This document shows positions 8,775 to 16,479 of a stretch of DNA of 64,000 nt, piece by piece. The notes beneath the pieces were generated by a model. The model was not told the DNA's origin, did not search any database, and saw nothing but the letters and a program-made list of their open reading frames with translations. The position numbers and the translations under genes are program-made. The stretch's first letter is position 1. Every line of letters starts with the position of its first letter. Source of the stretch: Pseudomonas pisciculturae (GTDB lineage: Bacteria; Pseudomonadota; Gammaproteobacteria; Pseudomonadales; Pseudomonadaceae); NCBI RefSeq assembly GCF_015461805.1, contig NZ_JACVZE010000004.1, positions 533,631-597,630 of the forward strand, in the 5' to 3' direction.

Positions 8775-9140
8775 ATGCTCTACCGTCTAGCCGCCGACAG
8801 CTTGGTGCTGTTTCACTTAAGCTTCATCCTGTTCGTATTGTTCGGCGGGTTGCTCGCGCTCAAATGGCCCCGCGTGATGTGGCTGCATCTGCCAGCGGTG
8901 GCCTGGGGCATTGCCGTCGAACTACTGCACCTGCCCTGCCCGCTCACCCGCTGGGAAAACCTGTTTCGCCATCTCGCGGGGCAAGACGGCTATGGCGGCG
9001 GGTTTATCGAGCACTACATCCTCACGCTGATCTACCCGGCGGGGCTGACGCCGAATATTCAGCTGGTGCTGGGGGCTGTTGTGGTGGTGATCAACGTTGC
9101 GGTGTATGTGCGCTTGATACGGCGTAGCCGCTCAATTTGA
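8775..9140 (+). CDS. DUF2784 family membrane protein
   Basis: Small 121-residue inner-membrane protein with about three hydrophobic helices (LVLFHLSFILFVLFGGLLAL, a segment near residues 38-55 and IQLVLGAVVVVINVAVYV). The FHLSFILFVLFGG start and PLTRWENLFR motif are those of DUF2784. No function is established for the family. The start is at the ATG at the head of the first hydrophobic segment; an upstream extension overlaps the divergent HAD gene. Confidence 0.85.
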   Translation: MLYRLAADSLVLFHLSFILFVLFGGLLALKWPRVMWLHLPAVAWGIAVELLHLPCPLTRWENLFRHLAGQDGYGGGFIEHYILTLIYPAGLTPNIQLVLGAVVVVINVAVYVRLIRRSRSI

Positions 9141-9208
9141 GCTTTTGCTGCGCCATCTCAGCGCTATATAGTTAAACGTATAACGCTAATTAAGCTGAGG
9201 ACACGTTG

Positions 9209-9868
9209 ATGAGTGCACAACCCAAAGAAGCCGTAGGTGCGGCCTACAGCCTTGAATCCATGCGTTACGCCCAGGCCATGACCTGGAAAGCCATCGAAGC
9301 CCTCTCCCAGCGCATCCGCCCCGGCATGCTCGAATCCGAAGCCCGCGAATTGGGCAAACACGTCCTCGCCGAACTCGATATGCAACGCATCTGGCACCCG
9401 TTGCTGGTGCGCTTCGGTGCCAACACCCTCAAGACATTCAAACAACGCTCCGACGGCGACCCAGTGCTGGGCGACAACGACATCTTCTTCATCGACATGG
9501 GCGCCGTCTGGCAAGGCCACGAAGGCGACGCCGGCGCCACCTTCAGCACCGGCACCGATCCGCAAATGATCGCCTGCGCCAACGCTGCCAAAACACTCTT
9601 CGACCTTGTGCAAGCTCGCTGGAAAAACGACCAAGTCGTCGGCCTGGAGCTTTACCGCTACGCCGAAGAACAAGCCCAAGCCATGGGCTGGCAATTGAAC
9701 CTGGACATCAAGGGCCACCGCGTCAGCGACTTCCCCCACGCCATTCATCGTGGCGGCGACCTGGGCGACTTCGAGCATTACCCGAATGAAGGCTTGTGGA
9801 TTCTCGAAATCCAGATCGCCCACCCGACCAAGCCCTACGGCGCATTCTACGAAGACTTACTGGCTTAA
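9209..9868 (+). CDS. M24-family metallopeptidase (Xaa-Pro aminopeptidase/methionine aminopeptidase fold)
   Basis: A 219-residue single-domain pita-bread protein. The FIDMGAVWQGHEGDAGATF stretch supplies the two aspartates of the metal site, the HAIHRGGDLG region the histidine, and WILEIQIAHP the first glutamate. The second glutamate near the C-terminus is not obvious in FYEDLL, so activity is uncertain. It is half the size of Xaa-Pro peptidases. GAGGA precedes the ATG. The GGCT-like gene follows 16 bases later and is probably co-transcribed. Confidence 0.82.
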   Translation: MSAQPKEAVGAAYSLESMRYAQAMTWKAIEALSQRIRPGMLESEARELGKHVLAELDMQRIWHPLLVRFGANTLKTFKQRSDGDPVLGDNDIFFIDMGAVWQGHEGDAGATFSTGTDPQMIACANAAKTLFDLVQARWKNDQVVGLELYRYAEEQAQAMGWQLNLDIKGHRVSDFPHAIHRGGDLGDFEHYPNEGLWILEIQIAHPTKPYGAFYEDLLA

Positions 9869-9884
9869 CCTTTTAGGACCACAA

Positions 9885-10238
9885 ATGACACGCCCCAACG
9901 AATCCACGGTGCTGCTATTTTCCTACGGCACATTGCAGGACAAATCCGTACAACTGGCCAACTTCGGCAGAGAACTGACCGGCCAGCACGACGCCATGCT
10001 GGGCTATTCGCAAAGCTGGGTAGAAATCACCGACCCACACGTGCTGGCGAGCAGCGGCAAGACCCACCACCCCATCGTCGCCCCGACAACCGAGCCACGC
10101 GCCAGGGTCGAGGGGATGGTGTTCCAGATTACCGAGGCCGAGTTGGCGGCGGCGGACGCGTATGAAGTCTCGGACTACAAACGCGTGGCGGTGGGGTTGG
10201 CGTCAGGCTTGACCGCTTGGGTGTACGTGCAGGCTTGA
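9885..10238 (+). CDS. Gamma-glutamylcyclotransferase (AIG2-like) family protein
   Basis: A 117-residue cytosolic protein with the family's FSYGTLQDKSVQ start and the EGMVFQITEAELAAADAYE segment that carries the catalytic glutamate region. Members cyclise gamma-glutamyl compounds to 5-oxoproline or act on related amines; the exact substrate cannot be told. The start is the ATG after AGGACCACAA, shortly after the M24 gene. Confidence 0.86.
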   Translation: MTRPNESTVLLFSYGTLQDKSVQLANFGRELTGQHDAMLGYSQSWVEITDPHVLASSGKTHHPIVAPTTEPRARVEGMVFQITEAELAAADAYEVSDYKRVAVGLASGLTAWVYVQA

Positions 10239-10326
10239 GGGGCAGATTGTTTTCAATCTGTTACAAGAGCGATTAAAGTGCAGCCCCGAGAATTGAATCT
10301 CGGGGTTTAGCCCATGGAGTTTTACA

Positions 10327-10662
10327 GTGAAGTACGTCAGTAAAGTGGTTGCAGCAGCCGTCCTCGGTTTCACCCTCGCAGGCTGCACCGGCACCGCCAT
10401 CAAATCCCCGCAATACGACAGCAGCCAATACACCGTGCTGGGTCACAGCGAAGCCAGCGCCACCGGCATCATGCTGTTCGGCATTATCCCGATCGGCCAA
10501 AACAGCCGTTTCGTACGCGCCCAGGATGAAGCCATCAAAGCCAAAGGCGGCGATGCGCTGATCAACACTCAGATCCAGGAAAAATGGTTTTGGGCATGGG
10601 TGCTGAGCGGTTACACCACCAAGATTTCGGGTGATGTGGTTAAGCTGAAAACTGCGCAGTAA
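10327..10662 (+). CDS. Small outer-membrane-type lipoprotein, TRL-like
   Basis: A 111-residue protein with a lipoprotein signal peptide ending in the lipobox LAGC (Cys about residue 20). The mature part has a glycine-rich hydrophobic stretch (GIMLFGIIPIGQNSRFVRAQ) and the KGGDALINTQ motif common to small TRL-like lipoproteins. Function is unknown. A strong terminator follows. Confidence 0.83.
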   Translation: MKYVSKVVAAAVLGFTLAGCTGTAIKSPQYDSSQYTVLGHSEASATGIMLFGIIPIGQNSRFVRAQDEAIKAKGGDALINTQIQEKWFWAWVLSGYTTKISGDVVKLKTAQ

Positions 10663-10678
10663 GGCGTTATGCGTTGAG

Positions 10679-10708
10679 AAAAACACCGGGCGTTGCTCGG
10701 TGTTTTTT
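10679..10708 (+). terminator. Rho-independent terminator after the small lipoprotein gene
   Basis: AAAACACCG and CGGTGTTTT form a perfect stem with a 9-base loop and a run of six T on the plus strand. Confidence 0.88.
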
Positions 10709-10836
10709 ATTGGGCGGTCTGCGTACGGATGGCATCCATCTGTTGGGGAATCATTTCAGGAGCGGAGCTTTTGTATTCCATAAATGAAAAAAACCCTGAC
10801 TTCTTTCGAAACCAGGGGTCTTGTCTACATCGAATA

Positions 10837-10860
10837 TGGCGGTGAAGGAGAGATTCGAAC
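10837..10860 (-). repeat. Duplicate of the tRNA-Ser 3' end (att-like site)
   Basis: Identical over 24 bases to the 3' end of the intact tRNA gene, including the encoded CCA. After this point the sequence diverges from the tRNA. A hairpin with CCCTG/CAGGGG arms lies just beyond it, as beyond the true tRNA end. Confidence 0.8.
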
Positions 10861-10893
10861 GCCAGACTCGGGGATTGTGGTTTACATGCCCAT

Positions 10894-10933
10894 AAAAAGG
10901 CCCCCACACCTGGATTGAGTGTAGGGGCCTTTT
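10894..10933 (-). terminator. Terminator of the 67-residue hypothetical gene
   Basis: AAAAGGCCCC and GGGGCCTTTT form a long stem continued by an ACAC/GTGT pair with one mismatch. T runs on both sides make it potentially bidirectional. Confidence 0.82.
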
Positions 10934-10947
10934 GAACATAAGCGGCG

Positions 10948-11151
10948 TTACTCGCTAGCGGCTGGCTTCCATATGCCGTCGACATACTCGCCCTCTGGCG
11001 CGGCGGCCTTCGGCGCACGGCGGCCGATGGTGTAGACCAGGCCCTCACCCAGCGCATTGACCGACAGAAGCTCCCAACCGGTTTGCAATGCGCGGTTGAC
11101 AGCGGCCGGGTTATTTTCCTGGGCGATTTGCACAATACCTTCAAAACTCAT
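10948..11151 (-). CDS. Small conserved-type hypothetical protein (67 aa), DUF1737-like
   Basis: The ATG has AAGGAG eight bases upstream, and a terminator follows the stop, so the gene is probably real. The product contains VNRALQTGWELLSV, a pattern seen in small DUF1737-type proteins of unknown role (…GWELLG…). It has no signal peptide or membrane segment. It lies inside the tRNA-bounded segment. Confidence 0.6.
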   Translation of the reverse strand: MSFEGIVQIAQENNPAAVNRALQTGWELLSVNALGEGLVYTIGRRAPKAAAPEGEYVDGIWKPAASE

Positions 11152-11361
11152 ATGTGATGCTCCTTGTGGGTTGTGGCTCATTGTAGTCACGATCACACGT
11201 TGCCAACTCATTGCGGTCGTTTGCAACAGGCCGATATATCCCACAAGCAATCACTTAAACACGGCTACTGAACCAGGACGATTCAAAGAGGCCAAATACA
11301 GGATAAGGGCGGCCTATTCTGGAAACGCCTTAGCACGACATCCCGGGACTGAACAAAGGGG

Positions 11362-12018
11362 TTAGAGACTTTTCCAAAAGATGCGGAATACGTCGGCAAA
11401 GCTTCGATTGAGAGAATTGAATATTATGAATAGCGCTCTTGGTACTGTTGGCAGATTCTCGAGTACTTCCTCAAAAGTCGGCTCGCGACGTGAAGCTGTT
11501 CTGATAATTTCGCGCAACTGGCCCACATTTGGGTCGACAGAAATTTCCTCATCCAATGCTCGAACCTTCTCAGCGCTTTCTGATGCATTTAGTAACGCAA
11601 TGCGCAAGTTATCGTTTTTAGCAATTTCCTCAAGTACCTGGCGCTCGTGGTGCGAATACTGCTCCTTTAAAAACAACGCAAGGCTAGCTTTTTTGACGAG
11701 GAGCTCCATAGCTTTCTTTTTGAGCGCTAAGTCGTCGATTTCTTGTACGGTTTGGGCGCGAGCTGACTGAAGCTTATCAAGCTGCTCCGCTGTTACCGCC
11801 ATCGACTTCAGTGTTTCAATTTCTACACTTTTGAGGTCCGCTTGAGTAATTGCGGGACGCGTAAGGGCCAAGAGTCCTGCTACCGATGCAAGCCCCCCTA
11901 CGATACCAGCGTATGCAAAATAGTCGTCTTTAGTCACAACGCCGAATCTGGTGGCAATCCAGCCGCCAACGAAGTAAACGATGCACGCTAAAATTATTGC
12001 CGCGTAAGCTTTTCTCAA
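11362..12018 (-). CDS. Hypothetical membrane protein with coiled coil (218 aa)
   Basis: Two N-terminal transmembrane segments (about residues 5-24 and 34-53) are followed by a long helical, probably coiled-coil region (residues 65-150, rich in Lys, Glu, Gln, Leu) and a C-terminal part near PRALFIIFNSLNRSFADVFRIF that may touch the membrane. No family is recognised. The codon use is visibly more AT-rich than the neighbourhood (many AAA, TTT and ATT codons in context), consistent with arrival by transfer. It lies within the tRNA-Ser-bounded segment, 57 bases after a frameshifted gene. Confidence 0.65.
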   Translation of the reverse strand: MRKAYAAIILACIVYFVGGWIATRFGVVTKDDYFAYAGIVGGLASVAGLLALTRPAITQADLKSVEIETLKSMAVTAEQLDKLQSARAQTVQEIDDLALKKKAMELLVKKASLALFLKEQYSHHERQVLEEIAKNDNLRIALLNASESAEKVRALDEEISVDPNVGQLREIIRTASRREPTFEEVLENLPTVPRALFIIFNSLNRSFADVFRIFWKSL

Positions 12019-12075
12019 AGTACATCCCTCATTTATGCGCCAGGTATTGGCGCCCGCAGAGCCTGAAGTGATTCG

Positions 12076-12284
12076 CTAGGACGACCGTAGACGCATAATC
12101 GCAGCTGTAATAGCTTCAGCATTGGTGTCCAAAGTTCCCATAGCTGCTGCTGCGTTAATCGCAACATTCTCCCGGCCATTTTCTGAGAGCCACTTAGTTA
12201 TCTCTTCAATCGCCGCACCGAGTTGTGCAGGAGCAATGTCAGAGCGTCTGCAGCCGCGATCTTTGCATCTGAGTTATCTAGCAT
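12076..12284 (-). pseudogene. Small gene broken by a one-base frameshift
   Basis: An ATG with AGGGAC upstream opens MLDNSDAKIAAADA, which soon runs to a stop. The next frame continues as DIAPAQLGAAIEEITKWL and ends in AAIMRLRSS, giving a plausible helical protein of about 69 residues if one base is restored near 12241. It may be a decayed gene or a sequencing error; programmed frameshifting is not suggested by a slippery run. Confidence 0.4.
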
Positions 12285-12449
12285 GGCGGTCGTCCCTGAT
12301 TAGTGCTGCGGAAAGCCTAGCCCACTCATCCAAACAGATTACGATCCAAGTTCGCGTTTCAGCGAAGGAGAGCTGTCCTGAGTCTTATGTCCCCAAAAAG
12401 GGCGCCAGTCCCATATCAGTCCCATATAACCCTTTTTTCAACCTCCAAA

Positions 12450-12494
12450 AACCACAAACCCCCGACTTTCTCTAGGAAAATCAGGGGTTTGTGT
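12450..12494 (-). terminator. Terminator-like hairpin after tRNA-Ser
   Basis: CACAAACCCCC pairs with GGGGTTTGTG around a 19-base loop, followed on the minus strand by a T run. It lies 11 bases beyond the tRNA 3' end. Confidence 0.75.
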
Positions 12495-12504
12495 TTACTT
12501 AATG

Positions 12505-12594
12505 TGGCGGTGAAGGAGAGATTCGAACTCTCGATACAATTTCTTGTATACACACTTTCCAGGCGTGCTCCTTAAGCCACTCGGACACTTCACC
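12505..12594 (-). tRNA. tRNA-Ser (anticodon GGA)
   Basis: A 90-base cloverleaf: acceptor stem GGTGAAG/CTTCACC, D-arm CCGAGTGG, anticodon loop around CTGGAAAG with GGA, a long variable arm (TATACAAGAAATTGTATC) as expected for class II tRNA, and T-arm GAGAGTTCGAATCTCTC. The 3' end has discriminator G and an encoded CCA. Confidence 0.96.
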
Positions 12595-12915
12595 GTATCT
12601 CGTCAAACAAGTTCAGTCTGTCGAGGCGCGCTAATGTAGTCGAAAGCCTTTCCGATGGCAAAGGTTTTTTTCAGAATTTTCATGCGGTTAGCGGGATATG
12701 CCGGAATACGCCCGGCAAGGGGCGGTGTTTCTGCCATTCTCAGGCATGTGCAGTACACCTCTGGAGCGGCTGTTGCGCCCTGCCCTACGCGGTGCAGCGT
12801 GCGCCGTCAGGGAAAAGCCTGACTGGGCAGTCAGTCACGGCGCTTTACCGGGACGGGCGTGGTGGGTAACGTTTGTGCATGCCCTTCTATAACAAGCCCT
12901 ACAAGGAACCGCGTC
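12595..12915. other. Intergenic region between tRNA-Ser and the crotonase-like gene
   Basis: Divergent promoters for the tRNA and the crotonase-like gene are expected here. An open frame on the plus strand (12698-12892) has no ribosome-binding site and unconvincing composition. No repeat or RNA was recognised. Confidence 0.5.
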
Positions 12916-13608
12916 ATGAGTGAGTTGATTGCTTACCACCTCGAAGACGGTATCGCGACCCTGACCCTGAGCAACGGCAAGGTGAACGCCATTTCTCCGG
13001 CGGTGGTCAGTGCCTTTAATGAAGCGCTGGACCAGGCTGAGAAAGACCGCGCGGTGGTGGTGATCACCGGCACGCCGGGGATTTTGTCGGGTGGTTATGA
13101 TTTGAAGGTGATGACGGCCGGGCCTAAAGAAGCAATCGGCCTGGTGACTTCCGGCTCTACGCTGGCGCGTCGTTTGTTGTCGCACCCGTTCCCGGTAATT
13201 GTGGCCTGCCCTGGGCATGCCGTAGCCAAGGGCGCCTTTCTGCTGTTGTCGGCGGATTATCGGATTGGGGTCGAGGGCCCGTTCAGCATTGGCCTGAACG
13301 AAGTGGCGATTGGCATGACCATGCACCACGCCGGGATCGAGCTGGCACGAGACCGTCTGCGCAAGTCGGCGTTTCATCGTTCGGTGATCAATGCCGAGAT
13401 GTTTGACCCGCAAGGCGCGTTGCAGGCGGGGTTCCTCGATAAGGTCGTGGCACCGGAGGAGTTGCACGCGGCAGCGCTGGAAGCGGCGCGGCAGTTGAAG
13501 AAGATCAATATGAACGCCCACAAGCACACCAAGCTGAAAGTGCGTCAGGCGCTGCTGGACGCTTTGGATGACGCGATCATTCAGGATCAGGGTCATATTC
13601 TGGGTTAA
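12916..13608 (+). CDS. Crotonase/enoyl-CoA hydratase-isomerase family protein
   Basis: A 230-residue acyl-CoA-binding protein. The oxyanion-hole loops are ILSGGYDLKVM and HAVAKGAFLLLSADYRIG. Of the two glutamates of true enoyl-CoA hydratase, the one in GGGCE is replaced (AKGAFLL), while the one in LNEVAIGM is kept, so it may be an isomerase, thioesterase or decarboxylase-type member rather than a hydratase. The start is the ATG with AAGGAACC upstream. A terminator follows the stop. Confidence 0.87.
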   Translation: MSELIAYHLEDGIATLTLSNGKVNAISPAVVSAFNEALDQAEKDRAVVVITGTPGILSGGYDLKVMTAGPKEAIGLVTSGSTLARRLLSHPFPVIVACPGHAVAKGAFLLLSADYRIGVEGPFSIGLNEVAIGMTMHHAGIELARDRLRKSAFHRSVINAEMFDPQGALQAGFLDKVVAPEELHAAALEAARQLKKINMNAHKHTKLKVRQALLDALDDAIIQDQGHILG

Positions 13609-13627
13609 CCCCTACAGATGCGCGATC

Positions 13628-13657
13628 AAAGCCCGACCCAGTGTCGGGCTTTTTCTT
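13628..13657 (+). terminator. Terminator after the crotonase-like gene
   Basis: AAAGCCCGAC and GTCGGGCTTT pair around a 5-base loop with a T run on the plus strand. Confidence 0.9.
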
Positions 13658-13820
13658 ACAAACAGATCTGATACTTCTTTAGCCGCTCTAGCCGGGCGAT
13701 GTCGCCATATGTTGAAACATGTGCTTAAACATCGCCTATCTCCGAACTCTACCGGGGTAATTGCCGAATACAGTGTACGACCGTACACTGCGCGACCTTT
13801 TGTCTCGATAGGCCGTGTCG

Positions 13821-14543
13821 ATGCTTTTTCTGTTGCGTATGTTGTTGATGGGCCTGCACTTTATGATCGCTGGCGTGCTGGGTGTGTTGATTGGCATCTG
13901 CCGGCCATTCAACCCGGACAACAGCCGCCTGTGTGCCCGTCTTTACGCCTTGCCGGCCATGCGCATCCTGGGGCTCAACGTTAAAACCGACGTCGACTCG
14001 CTGCGCAACAAGCCCGGCACCTGTGTGGTCATCGCCAACCATCAGTCCAACTATGACCTGTTTGTGTTCGGCAATGTGGTGCCCCACCGTACGGTGTGTA
14101 TCGCCAAGAAGAGCCTGAAATGGGTGCCGTTGTTCGGCCAGTTGTTCTGGCTGGCGGGCAATGTGTTGATCGATCGCGGTAATGCGCACAAGGCGCGTAA
14201 GGCGATGCTGACCACCACCCACACGTTGCAGCATGAGGACACGTCGATTTGGGTGTTTCCAGAAGGCACGCGCAATTTGGGCAAGGGCTTGCTGGCGTTC
14301 AAGAAGGGCGCGTTCCATATGGCGATTGCGGCCGGGGTGCCTATCGTGCAGGTGTGTGTGAGTAATTACGTCACGCATATGCGGCTCAATCGTTGGAACA
14401 GTGGGGATGTGCTCATACGTTCGTTGGCGCCGATTCCTACGGCTGGTATGACGGCGGATGACGTTCCGGGGTTGATGCAGGCTTGTCAGGTGCAGATGGA
14501 GGCTTGTATTGCTGAGATGGATCGGGCGTTGCGGGTGGGCTGA
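13821..14543 (+). CDS. plsC: 1-acyl-sn-glycerol-3-phosphate acyltransferase (PlsC family)
   Basis: Transfers an acyl chain to lysophosphatidic acid at the inner membrane, making phosphatidic acid. The 240-residue protein has an N-terminal hydrophobic segment, the HX4D motif in NHQSNYD (about residue 74) and VFPEGTRN (about 149). The ATG lies two codons inside a possible GTG start. Pseudomonads have more than one PlsC-like enzyme, so this may be a paralogue. Confidence 0.88.
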   Translation: MLFLLRMLLMGLHFMIAGVLGVLIGICRPFNPDNSRLCARLYALPAMRILGLNVKTDVDSLRNKPGTCVVIANHQSNYDLFVFGNVVPHRTVCIAKKSLKWVPLFGQLFWLAGNVLIDRGNAHKARKAMLTTTHTLQHEDTSIWVFPEGTRNLGKGLLAFKKGAFHMAIAAGVPIVQVCVSNYVTHMRLNRWNSGDVLIRSLAPIPTAGMTADDVPGLMQACQVQMEACIAEMDRALRVG

Positions 14544-14559
14544 TATCGATTGGGGGCGC

Positions 14560-14612
14560 TTCGCACCCCAGCGCGAGCAAGCTCGCTCACCACATTAAGC
14601 TCGCTCGCCACA
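14560..14612. repeat. Degenerate REP-like sequence
   Basis: GCGAGCAAGCTCGCTCACCACA followed by AAGCTCGCTCGCCACA resembles worn copies of the GCGAGCAAGC REP arm, in direct rather than inverted order. Confidence 0.45.
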
Positions 14613-14691
14613 ACAAGTGGTGGCTACGAGGGAACGTCATTCAGGCTAAGCTGCCCAACATCTGTCCTCCCAATAAGAAGTGATCAGCACC

Positions 14692-15663
14692 ATGGGTAGA
14701 GTTGTTGCGGCAGCTGTCTACAGCGCCGGTAAGAAAGTCTCGGACATTACCCTAGATGAAGGCGCGGCCTGGGCCGCCAAACCCGGCCACTTTGTGTGGA
14801 TCGGCCTCGAAGAGCCCAGTGCCCAGGAGCTGTCCAATCTGCAACGCCAGTTCAACCTGCACGAGCTGGCCATCGAAGACGCCCTGGAAAAACACAGCCG
14901 CCCCAAGCTTGAAACCTTCGGCGATGCGCTGTTTATCGTCACCTACTCACCGGTGCGCGAGAACGGCAAGCTGGAGTTTATCGAGACCCATATCTTTGCC
15001 GGTAACGGCTACATCATCACAGCGCGCAATGGTCACTCGGCGTCGTACGGCTTTGTGCGCCAGCGCTGTGAGGCGCGGCCGTTGTTGCTGGAGCATGGGG
15101 AAGATTTCGTACTCTATGCGCTGCTGGATTTCGTCACCGAAAACTACCAGCCGGTGAGCGAAGCCATCCATGCCGAGATCGATGAGCTGGAGCGTAACGT
15201 GCTGTGCAGTTCGCTGAGCGAGCGTGATATCCAGAAGATCCACGGCCTGCGTCGCGATGTGCTGCGACTCAAGCGTCATGTGGCGCCGATGGTAGAGATC
15301 AGCCAAGAGTTGCAGAAGCTGAGCTTCCCGTTTATCGACAAGAACATGCGCCCGTATTTCCGCGATGTGCAGATTCACGTCACGCGGCAGATGGAAGACC
15401 TCACCACCTTGCGCGATATCGCCAGCCAGACCATCGAGATCGGTGTGCTGCTGGAGGCGTCGCGCCAAAGCGTGGTGCAGCGCAAGTTCGCCGCGTGGGC
15501 GGCGATTCTGGCGTTCCCCACGGCGGTGGCGGGGATTTATGGGATGAACTTCCAGAATATGCCCGAGCTGCAATGGCACTACGGCTATTTTGCAGTGCTC
15601 GGGTTTATCGCGGTGGGTTGCACCAGCCTGTGGGCCAGCTTCAAGCGCTCGGGCTGGCTTTAG
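14692..15663 (+). CDS. CorA-family magnesium/divalent cation transporter
   Basis: Inner-membrane channel, 323 residues. A long acidic cytosolic N-terminal domain is followed by two transmembrane helices, the first ending in the family signature YGMNF (near residue 287) and the second near the C-terminus. The region around EIDELERNVL forms the stalk helix. It could carry Mg2+, Co2+ or Zn2+ (ZntB-like); the signature alone does not decide. AAGAAG precedes the start. Its stop codon overlaps that of the convergent amidotransferase gene. Confidence 0.88.
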   Translation: MGRVVAAAVYSAGKKVSDITLDEGAAWAAKPGHFVWIGLEEPSAQELSNLQRQFNLHELAIEDALEKHSRPKLETFGDALFIVTYSPVRENGKLEFIETHIFAGNGYIITARNGHSASYGFVRQRCEARPLLLEHGEDFVLYALLDFVTENYQPVSEAIHAEIDELERNVLCSSLSERDIQKIHGLRRDVLRLKRHVAPMVEISQELQKLSFPFIDKNMRPYFRDVQIHVTRQMEDLTTLRDIASQTIEIGVLLEASRQSVVQRKFAAWAAILAFPTAVAGIYGMNFQNMPELQWHYGYFAVLGFIAVGCTSLWASFKRSGWL

Positions 15664-16385
15664 GCGGCAGCATCGGGCTTGTGCGCTACAAAACGCATCA
15701 TCCATTCCGCCACGGTGACGCCGTGGTGGTCGCGTTCCAGGCTGGCGACGCCGTTGGTGTAGATCTTTTCCCCCAGGGTTGTCTGAAGAATCTCGAGCAA
15801 TTCGCGGGAGTAGTCCTGGATAAATTCCGGGTGGCCCTGGAAGCACAGCACCTGGTCGCCGATGTGGTACGCGGCAAAAGGGCAAAACGCACTGGAGGCG
15901 ATGACCGTGGCGTTGTTCGGCAGTGTGGTGACCTGGTCCTGGTGGCTGATCAATAGTGTCAGCTCGTCCACTTCCGGGCTCATCCAGGGTGCCTTGGCGT
16001 CGAGCGTGTAGTCGTGGATGCCCATGCCCCAACCCTGGCCGGCGCGCTCGGCCTTACCGCCCAGCAGCAGCGCGAGCAACTGATGGCCGAAGCAGATGCC
16101 CAGCAATTTATCGCCACGTTCATAACGTTCGAGCAGGTAGGTCTTGAGGGTCTGGATCCACGGATCTGTGCCGAAGGAGTCGGCCTTGCTGCCCGTCACC
16201 AGATAGGCGTCAAACACTTCATCGTCCGACGGGTATTCACCCTGCACCACGTTGTACACCACAAACTCGGCGGGAATCGGCTGCTTGGAGAACAGGCGCT
16301 TGAACATCTGCCCGTAGCCTTGGTATTGATCGATCAAGCCTGGACGCAGGATATCGGTTTCCAGGATACAGACGCGTAGCGACAT
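15660..16385 (-). CDS. Class I glutamine amidotransferase-like protein
   Basis: A 241-residue stand-alone amidotransferase domain. The nucleophile elbow ICFGHQLLA (Cys about residue 99) and the histidine-glutamate pair in QGHPEFIQDYSRELLE are both present, so the triad is intact. Similar stand-alone proteins act on gamma-glutamyl amines or serve as glutaminase partners; the target is unknown. The chosen ATG precedes the MSLRVCILETD start; 24 upstream codons lack a ribosome-binding site. Confidence 0.87.
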   Translation of the reverse strand: MSLRVCILETDILRPGLIDQYQGYGQMFKRLFSKQPIPAEFVVYNVVQGEYPSDDEVFDAYLVTGSKADSFGTDPWIQTLKTYLLERYERGDKLLGICFGHQLLALLLGGKAERAGQGWGMGIHDYTLDAKAPWMSPEVDELTLLISHQDQVTTLPNNATVIASSAFCPFAAYHIGDQVLCFQGHPEFIQDYSRELLEILQTTLGEKIYTNGVASLERDHHGVTVAEWMMRFVAHKPDAAA

Positions 16386-16479
16386 AAAAAATACCTGACA
16401 CGGTGAAGGGAATAATGCACACCCCAGAGCCTGCCTTGAAACACCCCTCCAAGGCAAGCCCTGCCAGTTCGCCTATTCG

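Larger units (their letters stand above)
10837..12528. mobile_element. Putative decayed integrative element at the 3' end of tRNA-Ser
   Basis: The last 24 bases of tRNA-Ser (TGGCGGTGAAGGAGAGATTC plus GAAC) occur again 1.67 kb away in the same orientation, the pattern left when a tyrosine-recombinase element inserts into a tRNA 3' end. Both copies are preceded by similar terminator hairpins. The segment between holds two hypothetical genes and a frameshifted one, is more AT-rich than the flanks, and has no integrase. A partial tRNA duplication without transfer is the alternative. Confidence 0.6.

Noticed and set aside
12698..12892. 64-codon open frame before the crotonase-like gene
   Set aside because: No ribosome-binding site and no hydrophobic or motif signal; it lies in a promoter region.
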